Below, piece by piece: positions 37,624-51,068 of a stretch of 64,000 nt of DNA. The stretch is from Dirofilaria immitis. Its lineage: Eukaryota > Nematoda > Chromadorea > Rhabditida > Onchocercidae. The stretch's first letter is position 1. Every line of letters begins with the position of its first letter. The notes under the pieces were generated by a model. The model was given only the letters and a program-made list of their open reading frames with translations. It did no database searches and was not told where the DNA came from. The stretch lies in NCBI GenBank assembly GCA_024305405.1, contig JAKNDB010000087.1:5272501-5336500 (forward strand). Direction: 5' to 3'. A program made the translations under genes and the position numbers.

Positions 37624-37661
37624 TAGTGATAATAATAGCAGTAGTAGTAGCAGCAGTAGTA

Positions 37662-37757
<96 letters not shown>

Positions 37758-37826
37758 GTAGTAGTAGTAGTAGTAGTAGTAATGGTAGTGGTGGTGATAG
37801 TAGTAGTAATAGTAGTACTAGTGGTA
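37624..37826. repeat. AAT/AGT trinucleotide microsatellite, about 200 bases
   Basis: Long runs of TAA units with interspersed TGA, flanked by TAG/GTA units on both sides. Both strands give artificial open frames (poly-Ile, poly-Thr, poly-Val) that should not be annotated as proteins. Confidence 0.9.
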
Positions 37827-38047
37827 TTACATAATGAAAGCAAAAGTAGTAATAAGTAAAAGTGGTATTAGTTCAGGAGGGAATACATGCAAATCGCAGA
37901 TGATTATTAAAATCAAAAGAATAAATGATAATGTTAATTGGCAGGAAAGGCTGAAAGGAGGATCTATGGTGATACTGGCAATGGCTGGTTGTGGACAAAT
38001 CAAAACTCGAAAAATTATTTCTTCTCAAAATTGAAAATTTTGTTCAT

Positions 38048-38052
<5 letters not shown>

Positions 38053-38078
<26 letters not shown>

Positions 38079-38080
38079 TG
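38053..38080. repeat. (AT)n dinucleotide tract
   Basis: About fourteen consecutive AT units in noncoding DNA. Confidence 0.85.
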
Positions 38081-39640
38081 ATATATAGTCTCCTACCTTA
38101 TAATCTCGTTACGGCATCAAAGAAGCGACAGCAACAACCGCAAGCAGTAGTGATAACAATTAACAGACACAATGGATGGCACTGACCGATAACGAAATTT
38201 TCATTCACTTTCATCAATTTCATTAATGAATTTCTGAAAATCTTTTTAATTCAGAAAATTATGAATCATTTCTACAACATTTGGTGTAAATAGGTGAAAG
38301 GACTTCTGTATTCTCCTTTAACCAAATTCACAGATACAGGATTTAGTGAAATGAAGCAGTTGCTGTTGTGTCCTACAGGACTGTCTGCTGTTCTTAAATG
38401 ACATCAATTTATCAATAGCGATGTTAAAAATAATAAATAAACGATCTCACAAATCATACAATAAACATTTAATAAATTTCTAGGAAAATTTATATGGAAT
38501 GAAGAAAAATGAATTCTGTATAACAGTTGAAAAGTCTAGCGAGAGAAATGCTGAATTTATTCAGCGGTTTCTTTAATATTCATATGCTTCTTCTGCTATG
38601 AATATTTACTTTCATTTATTAAAACTGCTCTAAATCGTTCCGATTTCAATTTTCAAGTTAGCAAATAAGAGTCATAATTACCATTTTGATTGCTAAACTT
38701 TAGTTCGTCGAAGAACTTTCAAATAATTAATAATAGCATAACTAAATATAATTAATTTCGCACCAAGCGAAATATTTTGTGTGAACTGATGACCTTTGCC
38801 TTTTTTTTTCATTGCTCTTTAGTAATATTTGATTCAAAGTGAAATATGAAATTAAGGAATGAGGTAAAGTTTCATTTGTTACGGTAGGCAAACCAAAGCT
38901 TAGTTTCTTGCATTTGATTTAATCAACTTGAATAGTTTTCACTTCTTTAATACTCGGGATTCTTTTGTAGCAGCTTGTTCGTCCTTTACACTAGAAACTT
39001 CCACTATCTTTAGAATATTCTTATCATATTAAAATTTGAAATAAATTGGTTTTGCATTTCATACTAATTTAAAGTAATCATTTTCATTAAGAGAATCATC
39101 AGTGCGGTATCAAATTTTATTGTTTGAAAATTAAATTTTTTTATTAATCGATATATAATAATAAACTTCTAATATTTCATGTAACCTATCTAAATAACAA
39201 AATATACGAAATAATGATTATTGATCATAATTTAAAAAGTGGCAGAAATATTTCTGTGTTGATTGTCGCCTTTTATTTCAACTGCTAACTTTTAAAGTTT
39301 TTAGAGATTTTACAAAATAATTATGCAAATCGAATGACGAACAACAAATATTATGCCCGTCCTCCTTATCTCATAACAACCAGAATTCTCTAATTGAGCC
39401 TCATATTGCCACACAATAACGGTTTTGTCCTGGCCATGAGTACATTTTTCATGATTGGTTAATATGAAAGATAGGAAGTATGACGTCAAACAAGAACTTT
39501 GCAAAATCTACTCATGTTAGTCTCATTTACTTGTCAACACATGTCCCAGGCTGAATATTTTTGCAAGTTTCAAATACCACATGTGTTTGCTTATCTGCAA
39601 GATACATGAAATGTGTTCTTCATAGTTTTCCTATTATTCT
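38081..39640. other. Intergenic region, nothing supported
   Basis: AT-rich sequence with no splice-bounded open frame that I can defend. A minus-strand segment near 39390-39450 shows a WD-repeat-like string but is open in a second frame as well. Confidence 0.35.
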
Positions 39641-39757
39641 ATTCTCCATTCGATCCATCTATCCATTCGATCCATCTATCCATCCGATCCGTCTATCCAT
39701 CCGATTCATCCATCCATCTATTCCATACATTCATCTATCTATCTATCTGTCTATATA
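39641..39757. repeat. ATCC/ATTCG-type tetranucleotide repeat
   Basis: Imperfect units CCATTCGATCCATCTAT and CCATCCGATCC grade into CTAT repeats (CTATCTATCTATCTGTCTAT). Open frames through it are repeat artefacts. Confidence 0.8.
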
Positions 39758-40953
39758 TTTGTCCACAAAATATTACATGTACAGATACGTTCGTTCCACC
39801 CGGCGCAATTACAAGTTTGAAACGCGAAGAAATTTGCTAAATTTGACAATTTTTTGATAATTATTGAATTAGAGAGAAAAAATTAACTGTCACGCGTTCC
39901 GCAACATACCAGTCAACTAGCGAATGGGCATATTCATATACATATATACATATAAACAAAGAGACACGTACAAACATACAAACATAGAGATTCTGCGTAA
40001 TGCTTTGTTACAGCAGAGCATTTAATATACACATACATAAGCCATTTCCTATCGAAGAACTCCGAAATCTTCCACTCACTTCTTCGGGATTATTCGGGAA
40101 TTCGATTCGCTATGCTAATTTCTCATACTACAACTACTTTGCTGATTTCCCATACTACTAATATTTAGTTTTTTTTTCCTAGCTAACACCATTGAAGTTT
40201 GGAAATCAAAAGTCAATCTTTACTACCATCGATAGCGAGATAGAGAATTTTTTATTGCTTTCATTATAAATAAATGTAAAATACTAGGATGTCTGCCTCA
40301 CATACATTTGCCTTTGATAAGTCGTAGATCAATGATGAAGAAAAATAGATTCTGATCATACTCTCATGTCAATACAAATTTCGTTAAATTTTTATTTACA
40401 ATCAAATATTTGAAATTTATTCTTATATTAAAAACCGCTACAGAAAGAATAGAGAGGTATTCTACAGAAATGCTATAATATAATAACAAGATGATAAAAG
40501 AGGGAGCTTTCAAAATTTGCTGTTTCAAATCTTTGCTTGAAGATATTATAAATGGAATTATAACTACGAAAAAGCAAATATATTTATGAAACGGAATTTT
40601 AAAAATTAAAAAGGAAGCATACAACAATTATATTCTTCAAACTTTTATTGGAAAAACTGAAAATAAAGTAAGGTGTCGCAAGAAGTCTGATCTTTCTTGC
40701 ATTAATTGTTACAACTTTCTGTTGTCTGTTGCTGGAGATCAACAAGAAGAACATATGCATGAATTTTCCCCTTTTGATTAAAAAAGAGTTTCAAAATTGT
40801 TTTAAAGTGCTGACAATCATTGCCAGGCAATAAGGAATCAATATTGTAACATAAAGCAGAGAAATTGGAAGAATTTTTGCACGAAATCATTGCGCAAAAT
40901 CAAAAAGCATTTGCTCGAATGTAGGAAAGATCAAATAAAGTGATCACACACTG

Positions 40954-40964
40954 TCATCATCATT

Positions 40965-41003
<39 letters not shown>

Positions 41004-41004
41004 G

Positions 41005-41075
<71 letters not shown>

Positions 41076-41100
41076 GTCATCATCATCATCATCATCATCG

Positions 41101-41135
<35 letters not shown>

Positions 41136-41137
41136 GT
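40954..41137. repeat. (CAT)n trinucleotide microsatellite, about 60 units
   Basis: Near-perfect CAT/ATC repeat with a few CGT variants. It yields poly-His on the plus strand and poly-Asp or poly-Met on the minus strand, all artefacts. The variant CGT units at irregular spacing suggest an old, interrupted array. Confidence 0.95.
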
Positions 41138-41829
41138 CCAATCGTCCAACCATCCAATCATCCATCTATCCACCCATCATTATCATTATTTTACCATCAT
41201 TATTGTCATTTCAACAGACACCACGAAATTCCATTTCAAAAATTGTCTCGATACCAGTATTTCTACGTTTTTCATCGAAAAAAAGGCTTTTTACATTGGT
41301 GCGTTGAAATCTTTTCAAAATGTTTTAACAAGAAACAGTAAAGCAACCTCATAAATTTTGTTGATTTTATTTCGTTCCATTCGTCATGAAACACTTTTTT
41401 AATCCATTCATTCGCTCAGCAAAACATACTAAAATTTAGGCAATAAAACAGAGCAAACTTTTATTCCAAAATTTACGCGCCCAAAAATGCTCTTCTACTT
41501 ACTACTTAGATCGAAATTATTGATGATTAATTCTGAAGTCTTTAGCAATATTGCTTCCTGATTGAATTTTTCGACCAATATTATTCGAGATCTGGATAAT
41601 TTTTGGTTATTATGCAGCTCTCTTTAGATACCCATTAAATGATCACGTTGAATGATAAACCAATATGTTTATTTCCCTCTTTCTATTAGTCAAGTTATTG
41701 TTCAATCTTTATGTTCAAAATTCATCTTTATCCATATTAGATCCACCAAGATGACCAAGCAATCATTCACAATAACAACTTCTTATTACCACTGAACATT
41801 TCTGTATACCTACAATTTACTATCTTTAG

Positions 41830-42319
41830 GATGTTTTGTTCAATGCTGATAGTGTATCATTAAAAATTCTGCATGTCCATCTCGACATCTGTGTTTCGCT
41901 GGCAGTTGTGTTGCTCGATAAGATCCAAGGAATAATTTTATGATTAATTCATGACTCGAAATGTGGTTTGCTTTGCCAGAGATGTTTCAACTTAATTGCT
42001 TTTCTTCTCGTTTCAGAACATTGCTCATCACATCCATTCACGTGGAATATTTGAATCGCTTAGTGCATTGCACGATTCAAAAAATCCAGGCGATTCAAAA
42101 AATAATATTACTGAAGAAAAGGCAAAGAAAAAATACATCTTTTTGTGGCCTCATTTTTTCAGCATTAATTTTAAGACCAGTCAGTCCTCTTTTGTTGCCT
42201 TAGGTACACCATTCATACATACATCTCTTGAAGATAGGTTATTGAAATTAACCACAACAAACCAAAAGCATCCGAAATTGACTTTCAATTATCATTATTT
42301 CACAAATCAATACTTCTGA
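41830..42319 (+). CDS. Possible plus-strand exons of an unrecognised gene
   Basis: Segment 42017-42319 follows a TCTCGTTTCAG acceptor and stays open for 100 codons to a TGA (NIAHHIHSRGIFESL...KYIFLWPHFF...TNQYF), which is long for this AT-rich DNA. Segment 41830-41943 follows a CTATCTTTAG acceptor, is open for 37 codons (DVLFNADSVSLKILHVHLD...) and ends in TGA without a usable donor, so the two do not join simply. No family is recognised. It may be one decayed gene or two unrelated stretches. Confidence 0.3.
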
Positions 42320-43205
42320 TGCGAAACAAATTTAAAAGGATCTAGTGGCAAGGAAATTTCACTCTAAAAAAGTGTAATTATAATTTTTGAACCAGGACAA
42401 ACCATCTAATGGGAATGTTAATATAGTTACTTAATGAATATTTGATCTTATAAATATTTCCATAAGTGGATATTTTTTGAAATTCGCTGAATAATCGATG
42501 ATATTCAAATCAATTTTTTAGATAGAAAAAGGTGGGAATATTATTTTCATAGAAACCAAAATGAAATTAATTTTGCGGCATAATCGAGTTATGGCATAAC
42601 TAGTAAGATATTTTTAGTTTTTGCTAGAGAAAACAACGGAAAGCTATTTCTTCCATCCAAACCATTTTTCTCTCCAAAATGGTAGTGAAAGAAACAGTGA
42701 ATCTTTTTTGTTAAATTTCATTTTCAAAAGAAAAAGCTCTTAAATAGCAAACAATTCGAAAATATATATGATCAACTGAAGAAGTTTTCATAAAATTTTG
42801 CTAATGTTATTTAATTTGAAATCGTAACATTTTAAAAATTTCTAACTTCCGGTTAAATTATCAACATAAATTTCATATCCAAAGTCCTTTTATCCCAACA
42901 AAATTTCTCATTTTCCTTCATCTCCCGAAAGTTACAAGCATCTGTTATGCGTTTTATGCACATGTGTCAATGTGAAAAATTGTTCGTCCTTTTTCTATTA
43001 AATTAAAAACGATGAAGCCATCCATTTGGCCTATGTAAATGGCATACATAATAATGCATCTTAACCGATTCTTATTATGTATCTCAAAGGGCAATTAATT
43101 AGAATTCAAATGAAATTCTTCACAGCGTTTTCATAAAATGAAAATTATGACTACTTGCAACTTAAAAGAGAAGTATTAATTCATGCAATAAACACTTTAC
43201 AGCAC

Positions 43206-43332
43206 TAGTAATAATAGCAGTAGCTGCAGTAGCAGCAGTAGTTAGTAGCAGTAGCAGTAGCAGTAGCAGTAGCAGTAGCAGTAGTAGCAGCAACAACAGC
43301 AGTAGCAGCAGCAGCAGCAGAAGTAGCAGGAA
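43206..43332. repeat. AGC/AGT trinucleotide microsatellite
   Basis: Mixed GCAGTA and GCAGCA units. The minus strand reads as poly-Leu, an artefact. Confidence 0.9.
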
Positions 43333-44051
43333 TAGCCTCAACTGCTGCAAGAGTAACTACACTGCATGAGAATTTTGGATAATATGAATAAACAACGAAA
43401 AATGTTTTTCAATAGCTCTCATACAAAAATTTTGCGAATAACAGTCAAAAGCATTCATCTGATTATGTGTGAGAAACAGGCAGCTAAACAGACAAAGTTA
43501 GCTATTTAGAATTTAAATTCCAAACCAATTTTTGAACAAATGTTTCGAGTATTGAGATCGAGAAAATAAACCGGGAATTAAGCAAGCTAACTCAAAATTG
43601 GTAGTATTCGGAATCTGAATTTTTAAAAATTTATTAAGAAAATATTTCTGCTAAAAGAATGAAAAACCAAACGTCAAAAAAGTTGAAAGGGAAAGAAAAG
43701 TAAATAAACTGGGAGAAATCGAAATGATTACAAATTGAATGAATGAATATATACAGAATGTAAACACTCAACCCAAGCGACCAAAAATGTATGCGCTGTA
43801 TTTCCCAGCCGTTAACCAATAACGAAATTCAACAAAAATTTCACAAAAATGTAAACTTTGACTTTCCGCTAGCACAAGTAAACATTTCATTAAAAATTTA
43901 GACCCAACCCCCAGCCCACTATCTATCCAACTAAGCAACATTTTCACTCTTGCCTGCAACTGCAACCAGTGTAATTTACTTGATTAGATTACAGGAATGT
44001 GAAAAGAAAGCTTTGTATGTCATTTAAATTTCATGCAGAATGAGAAACAAA

Positions 44052-44114
44052 ATTCCAGCGTAATCCGTTCGGATTCCAGCGTAATCCGTTCGGATTCCAG
44101 CGTAATCCGAACGG
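44052..44114. repeat. 21-bp minisatellite, three tandem copies
   Basis: Three adjacent 21-base units begin ATTCCAGCGTAATCCG. The first two end in TTCGG and the third in AACGG, so the CCGTTCGG core of copies one and two is matched by its reverse complement CCGAACGG in copy three. The array is GC-richer than its flanks. Confidence 0.85.
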
Positions 44115-47100
44115 AATAGAACAACTTGAAAAGCGACATATATCTCCTCAATTTTGCATTTCCATTAAAAATTGTAAGCTTTTTTTCAGAAATTACCGAA
44201 ATTAATGTTAAGTTTAATTTACCAATTGGAGATTAGGAATCCACTATAGGTTCTCAATTCGAAATTTCAATTTTTATTTTTATATGTTTTTTGAAATTCA
44301 ACATTCAAAATATAAAAGTTTTCGTAGTTATACACTAATTCAGAGAATTCACGAAAAAATCCTACATGTGCTTTAAAAATATAAATTACTTCAAATTCTT
44401 CATACATATTTTCAAAAAAACTCGAGAAGCGACATGAGATATAAAAGCTGGTATAACTAGGTGCTCATGCATCGTATTTAAAAAAAAATGGAGGACAAAA
44501 ACATAAATAAATCGGGATATACTCATTTATGGATAAAAAATTGTTATGAGAGAGATAGAACTGGATGAAATAAACAAGGCGGATGAAAGTTTGATTTGAT
44601 AAAATTAATAAATAATATTAAGGTAACATATCAGTTATAAAAAATTCATTTTTTTCTATTTCAGTTTACGGTTTAAGAGTTTTAGTCATAAAAAACTGCC
44701 AAATCATAATCAATTTTGCTATCATTCAACAATTATTACAATATTACCACCACATGTTAAAATTTTTTGATCTTCCAATAATAAAAATGAAGAAACATCA
44801 AATCTTTTTTGTTGAATGCAAATGATTAGCTAATGTACAAAATGGCTGAAATCATTACATTCCCAATTTTAAATTATCATAAAATGGGGATACGAGAACT
44901 TTAATCACTTCATGAGAAAAAGGAATCAAGAGAGATAGGATAAGTCACTGTGAAGCATTTAAAAGCATAATAAAATAAAATTTAAAAAGTATTTTCCAAA
45001 GTTAATCTTTAATTTACAAAGTTTCAAGAAATAATAATCATAAATACGTAGTGGGCTTGATGCAGTAATATATACTTGCATAGAGAAATGAATCTTAGCA
45101 GAATTCAATTTCAGCTCCTGTTCCCTCAATTTGCTAGAATATTTAGCATAGTGAAAGCAGCACTTGATCATACAATATATCGTTTACTGTAGCGGAATCT
45201 AGTGAATTTAAAATCGAATTCATTTCTTTTACCAGCACTGATTAATAGAAGCTATGAACAATTAGAAATGATAAATATTCAATGTTTCTCATACAAATAA
45301 CACCCGAATCGAACCGTTATTTCGTTTCGTGAATAATATTCGACTAGTAAATATTATATATCTTCTGGAAAATTTGAACAAACTCAGAATATGTAGATGA
45401 AAAGGAACCAACCGCTTTAACCTATTATAAAGTAACATATTTAGATTGTCAGAAGCTACTATCCATACAGAATAATCTATTTCTACTGTTATTATATCTC
45501 AATAATGTTAAAAGCATTGCCCCAAAATTTGATCGATTCTGGTACCATTTTGATTAAAGGTCACCTGCAAAAAAGAGCTTAGCTTCATATAAGTAAGAGG
45601 AATGAAAGCATTTCTTATTGGACAGGAAATGCTTCGAATTTAATAGCCATTCATTGTACAACTTATTCAACATTTAAAAACATACGTTCTTCAATAGACA
45701 TTATTGAGCTGGTTTTACCGTCCCCTGCGATCCATTCTTCGTTCGCTGTTTCTTTCTCTCAGATTACTACTACTACTACTACTCCCTCGTCCTTATTTCT
45801 TCTATGATGGCATTGATCATCAAACAAATATGCATGAAAAAATCGGATGGTTCATCACTAACTAGCATGGAGCTCTATGTGCATGTATATGCATGTCTGG
45901 TTGCTGCATGCATGCATGCATGCACGTGTGCATTTTCTAAAAAACTAATAGCATGATAATAAAAACTTCAGCTTAAAAAAGGAGACAATGAACAAATATT
46001 ATTTAATTATTTTTCTTTTTATTTTGTTCCATGTATATCTATCATGCATGGAATTGAGGATCTGAACATAAAAACTTCTTATTAAATATTTAATTAATGA
46101 ATGGGGTATTTTAAATAGTAAGTAAAAATTAAATGAAACAGAAACAAAATGAAAGATAACATGCTTTCAGGAATATTTATATAACAACTTTGCCACCATA
46201 TTTAGTAAAACTGTTTTAAATCTGTTCCAGACTAATCTTTTCTTTATTTTAAAGAAATTGTAACAATCAATCAGTACAGCTATTATTTACTGAAACACTG
46301 GATAGAAGATATCGTAGCGGAAAAAAGAAAGAAAACAAACAAAAATAAAAATGTTAAACAATTGAACATATTGAATTAACGAATGCCTTTTTTATAAGGC
46401 AATCGAACACATGGAATTTTATGTTTAGAAATGGGAAGCTATCCTGAATTACTGTTAACAGTTTCAAATAATTATTAATAACGAAACAGTTCATTATCCA
46501 ATTCAGTCTTAAAAGGAATAGCAGTAACAATAAACTATTCTGTTGCAAATGATTTATCCAAGTTATTATAAATAGGAGAGAAAACTAAGCGGACAAACGA
46601 TTGAGAACTTTAAGGTTTTGACAATATCTGTAGCAATTTGAATCAAAACAATTTTTTCTTATTAAGCCATTTAAAGTTTTACCTTAAAAATTTTTGATAA
46701 TTTAAAGAATTTAGTTCGTTCTATAATTATTTTCAAGAAGAGAGGTTTAAATATTTTTGCTGAGTGATTTACTTATTTGATAATAACAAACTTTAAATTA
46801 ATTGACAAATTCAAAATAACTAAAGCTTAATCATTGCATTTAATTTTGCAGATGAACTATACATTTTTCCAATTGTACAAGCAGTGCTATCCAATTTCAT
46901 GAGCATAGTAAGACTGAATAAGCAATTACTATAATTTCAGAATAATTTGACAAAAATGATTTTGATTACATTCAATAATATTCACATTAATTGCTAACTT
47001 TCGAGCGATTAATTTTTAAACAGTTTAATTTTACTACAAAAGTTTTCCAATAATAATTTATTCGTTAAAAATAATAATACAAATCGTCGAATAGTCCTTG

Positions 47101-47614
47101 CAAATCCGTTAATTGCTATTTGTAAAAGTGCGAGAAATTAGATTCGTTTTTGCTTACTGATATAAGCAACTCTGATTATCTACTATTTCAAAATAGTATA
47201 AAAGCTTAAAAATAGATAAAACTGCATTTATATCATAAGCTATAAAATATTTTCTATTTGATTACTCTCAGAAGATTTACTAATTCGAGTGTACCATATA
47301 CAATGCTTTATTTCTTGCTATTTTATTTACCTTCATTAAACGATGAAAAATAATGATACTAATTTACAGTTTCAATTCTAAATTATTTGGCTCCAGAGAA
47401 AATATATCTAAAAAACGATAGTAGAGGAAGTCTAGAATAATTTTAATTTTCAAAAGGAAAACATAGAAATTAAAGATTAAATAGCTGGAAGCAACAAGCA
47501 TCACAATCTATACGTCGTTGTAAATAACAAATTGATCAGACTCACTTCATTGAGAGTAGTTTAACTCGGATTTGCAATTTAAATAGCTTTAATTGTAAGA
47601 GTAATAGTCATATT
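44115..47614. other. Gene-poor AT-rich DNA
   Basis: No splice-bounded coding stretch that I can support on either strand. It contains the short ACT and GCAT repeats noted separately. Confidence 0.4.
45762..45783. repeat. (ACT)n short tract
   Basis: Seven ACT units followed by CCCTCG. A repeat of GCAT units (TGCATGCATGCATGCATGCA) follows at about 45905-45924. Confidence 0.8.
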
Positions 47615-47647
47615 AGTGGAGTATATCTATATGTGATATACTCCACT
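47615..47647. repeat. Perfect 13-bp inverted repeat (hairpin)
   Basis: AGTGGAGTATATC at 47615-47627 and its exact reverse complement at 47635-47647 are separated by the 7-base loop TATATGT. It lies in noncoding DNA and could be a small structured RNA, a MITE-like remnant or chance. Confidence 0.8.
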
Positions 47648-47959
47648 ATTATGGCTTCATATTTAATGGATCGATTGTAGCAGACAGGACAATTTATCAA
47701 TACATTTATAATTAGGAAAACACGCTGATCAAATTTACTGATTAATCATTCGAATAACATTTCGAATTATATTTTTTTAACTCTATTTTATTTTTGTATT
47801 AATTATCACTGATATTTCTATCTCATCGTATGGTATTATTGCAAATGAGAAACAGATGCTGGAATAAGTTGACGAATCGCATGTGTAAACGTAAAGAAAT
47901 AAATGATAGAATTCCATATTATTCTACAAAATATCGTTAAATTTCATCTTCCTTATCAG

Positions 47960-48070
47960 GAATTCAGCATCAATGATGATAGTTATTCCATGATTACTGA
48001 ATACAGAAGTATGAAATTCAATCGTATAAAACTTCAACTAATACTGGGAGGAAGAACATTTGAGAAACTC
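47960..48070 (+). CDS. Candidate single exon, unrecognised
   Basis: A CCTTATCAG acceptor is followed by 37 phase-0 codons (EFSINDDSYSMITEYRSM...GGRTFEKL) up to a GTAAGA donor. Coding-like segments follow on the same strand at about 48158-48237 and 48258-48341, but I cannot join them. This is a low-confidence call. Confidence 0.2.
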
Positions 48071-50974
48071 GTAAGAAGTTTTAGAATATAATAGTTTGTC
48101 TCAATAAGTTTTAATGTAATCATGGAAAGTTGATGAAATTAAAAGAAGGAAATGAAAAATGAATTATGGACGTGCGGAAAATGTATTTCTCTGGTGGGAC
48201 AATGCGTTGCTGTTCGTTTTTGCAAGCGAAGTTAAAAATTAAGATGTAAATTAAACAGAAGCGAAGGCTTTTTGAAGTGCATCATCGTTAGTTCGGCACT
48301 TTTTAATGAAAAAGATGGAAAAGTTTATAAAAATTTGAAATGATTTCGTAGCAATGAAAAAAAACAGAAATGCTTCTCTTGAAAATGTCGTAATTTATCA
48401 AAAAAAAAAATGAATTAAAAAAGAAGTATCTGAGAAAGAAAGGAAAAGAGAAAGAATAGAGTTTTTCTCTTTCTTCTTTCCTAAACTGTTCTAGAAAAAA
48501 AAAAATTTTACACTTATATTGCACTTTAATAAAAAACATATAATAAAAAAGTTATGAGAAATAAAGGACAGATTTTTTTGAAAATTTCATTTAAAAGGTC
48601 AACCCTGATACCACTAAAAAAGTATCATTGCTGTACTTGGCAAACAGATGGGTAAGCAAATCAGTTAATCTTCCGCTTACCACCCTAGCCAATACCTTAG
48701 AACTTCGAAGTAGGCCATCAATTAACACGTCTTTATATCGCGGAAATTCATAAATTTTGTGGTGCGAAAAGAAGCACAAAAAAGCAAACTCATTGCAAAT
48801 GAATTAATTCATATAAAATGTATTTTACAATCAACATTTTATAAATCAAAAGAGAATTAATGGCTTTAATTAATGCAGGTAATCTCATAGTGATTAAAAT
48901 GAATTTCATAAACTGTTCTAAATTTATTTAATAACTAATTTAGGAAAATATTACTTAAGTAGAGAGAAAACAACATATTATTATATTCATTCAATACTGC
49001 TGAATTTTTGATGTAATTTTGCTAAAATCGTAAACCGGCTACAAATTCTTCAAAAATTCATTTGAAATTTATATATTATTTCTCGTGAGAACTACACAAT
49101 TCGGATGGTGAGCAATTTCCGCATAAGAAATTGATGGAGGTCGATTAATTGCTAAATATCCAACAACAAAACCTCAATTTGGGTTAGCACCGAATGGCAG
49201 TTCCCAAAAAAATAAGCAATGAACTCAAAAAAAATTTAATTAAAATTTCTCATTTTTCCTGAAATAAGTTTAAAAAAAAGAGCAATTAAATTTATTAAAA
49301 TGTAGAGAACTTAATGAAGGAAAGCTAAAATGGCCAGTAAAACAAGCAATTACGAAAATACATAAAATTAATTGAAAAAAAAAGCTGATAAAAGCTGAAA
49401 CAGCAGCTGTACAAACATTACTTAGAAACTGGTATATTTGTTATTATAAAATACAACATAAAAGTAAAGTAAAGCATTTAAGGATGCACATCATAATTTT
49501 GATATTGTTATCGAACCAACTTCATTAAAAACTGGATAAATATTAGCTCCGTTTTTATAACAGGAAAAAATTAAAAGGTACATCAGAAGAACGCAAAAAT
49601 GCAAAATTGTTGAGGATAACATTTGAAGACTTCTTGATTAAATGGATATTTCATAAATTTTAGTAGAATAAAATATGACTATTTAAAGGTTAAAATTTTT
49701 TCAACGCTATTTATGAAGATCAAAACGGAGAATCAAGGTTTTTTAAAGAAAATATCAAATGGACATTTAGTTTTTCATAAAATCAATAGAAAATTGTTTA
49801 ACCTTTTTCGAAGAATTTGCAAAAATTTTCTCAAAATTAGCGAGTAGAATATTTATAAAAATAATATGATATTTTTAAAAATACTAAAAATTTTTAACAA
49901 ACTAAGTTAGAAAAAAGTAGAAAATGAATGGGAATACCTAAAATCAAGAAAAGAAGTCATCAAAGTAATTTTAATAAAAATTCAGTTGTTGACTTTGTCA
50001 ATATTTTTAGGTATTGTAACCAAAATATTTTGGTTACAAAATTTGCGCAAAATACATTAGCTAACCAAAAGTTAGCGCAGTTCAATCTTCGCCAATATTA
50101 TAAATGGAAGATAGCGTTCGTAGTTTGTAGAAACCCTTATGTTCTTAGTATATATAGCAAAAGTTTAAAGTAACAATTAAGAGCAAAGGTAGTACAAAAA
50201 TAAGTTCTGGACACTTATTCAGATTGCCAAAATATTGCTGTATTGCTTATGCTCTTAATATGAATACGCCATATCATTGAAAGGTTTCATATCAACTAAT
50301 TTTTTTTTAACAATAACGAAAATTTTTTACAAGTCTATCTGTCCTATTTGTTAGCTATGAAAAGTGGAGGATTACTTAATAATTAAAGTGCTATCAAGAA
50401 ATGAATTTACATTATTCCCGATTAAAACACTAAAATATTTCTAACACTTTATCAGATCCAATTTATATTTGTTTGACAAACAAAAATGATTACTAAAATT
50501 TTTTTTTTTTGGAAAATAAGAGTACCTATACCACAAATATTTAAGCTATTTTGTAAATGGCTTGAGAATATCACTATCTATCTATGTAGAAGATATACTA
50601 TTGCTAACAAATCAGATTATAAATAAGAATTTAAGATGTTAATTGAAGTGAATTTATTCGGAACTTCCGATAACGATAATTAATGAGAAAATAAAAGGAA
50701 ATAAACCAGGTACAAAAAAGAAATGTATATATAACGATATGGAAAAATAGATCAAAGAATATGCTAAGGTAATTTGTCTCACGGCCTTTCACACTATGAT
50801 ATTAAAAACTATAAGGAAAGATATAAAAGAGGCATTGTACTGATAATTTTCTATTAAATGTTTGCTTAATGTAAGACAAAAAAATCAAAAATCCATAAAA
50901 GTCACAACAATTCAGTCTCTTTACATATGTTTCTGTTCTTGCATACACACATGCAAATATTTCTGTTTTATCAT

Positions 50975-50976
<2 letters not shown>

Positions 50977-51066
<90 letters not shown>
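50977..51066. repeat. (TA)n(GT)n compound dinucleotide microsatellite
   Basis: About 26 TA units pass through ACATATAT into about 19 GT units. Open frames here (TyrIle or CysVal repeats) are artefacts. Confidence 0.95.

Positions 51067-51068
<2 letters not shown>

Noticed and set aside
37598..37859. Poly-Ile/Thr and poly-Val frames
   Set aside because: Pure trinucleotide-repeat translation.
39310..39504. WD-repeat-like string GQDKTVIVWQYE on the minus strand
   Set aside because: A second frame over the same bases is equally open, no other WD blade is near and splice sites are poor.
40940..41341. 133-codon frame with poly-His, and poly-Asp and poly-Met frames on the other strand
   Set aside because: They are translations of a (CAT)n microsatellite; flanking codons show no splice sites or family features.
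43162..43350. Poly-Leu frame resembling a signal peptide
   Set aside because: It is the minus strand of an AGC/AGT repeat.
43634..43965. Two overlapping minus-strand frames, one starting MQLQARVKMLLSWIDSG
   Set aside because: No splice support or family similarity; the frames exclude each other.
48591..48779. Minus-strand frame FPRYKDVLIDGLLRSSKVLA, thought of as a retroelement fragment
   Set aside because: Composition is protein-like, but no reverse-transcriptase or protease motif is present and no partner segment was found.
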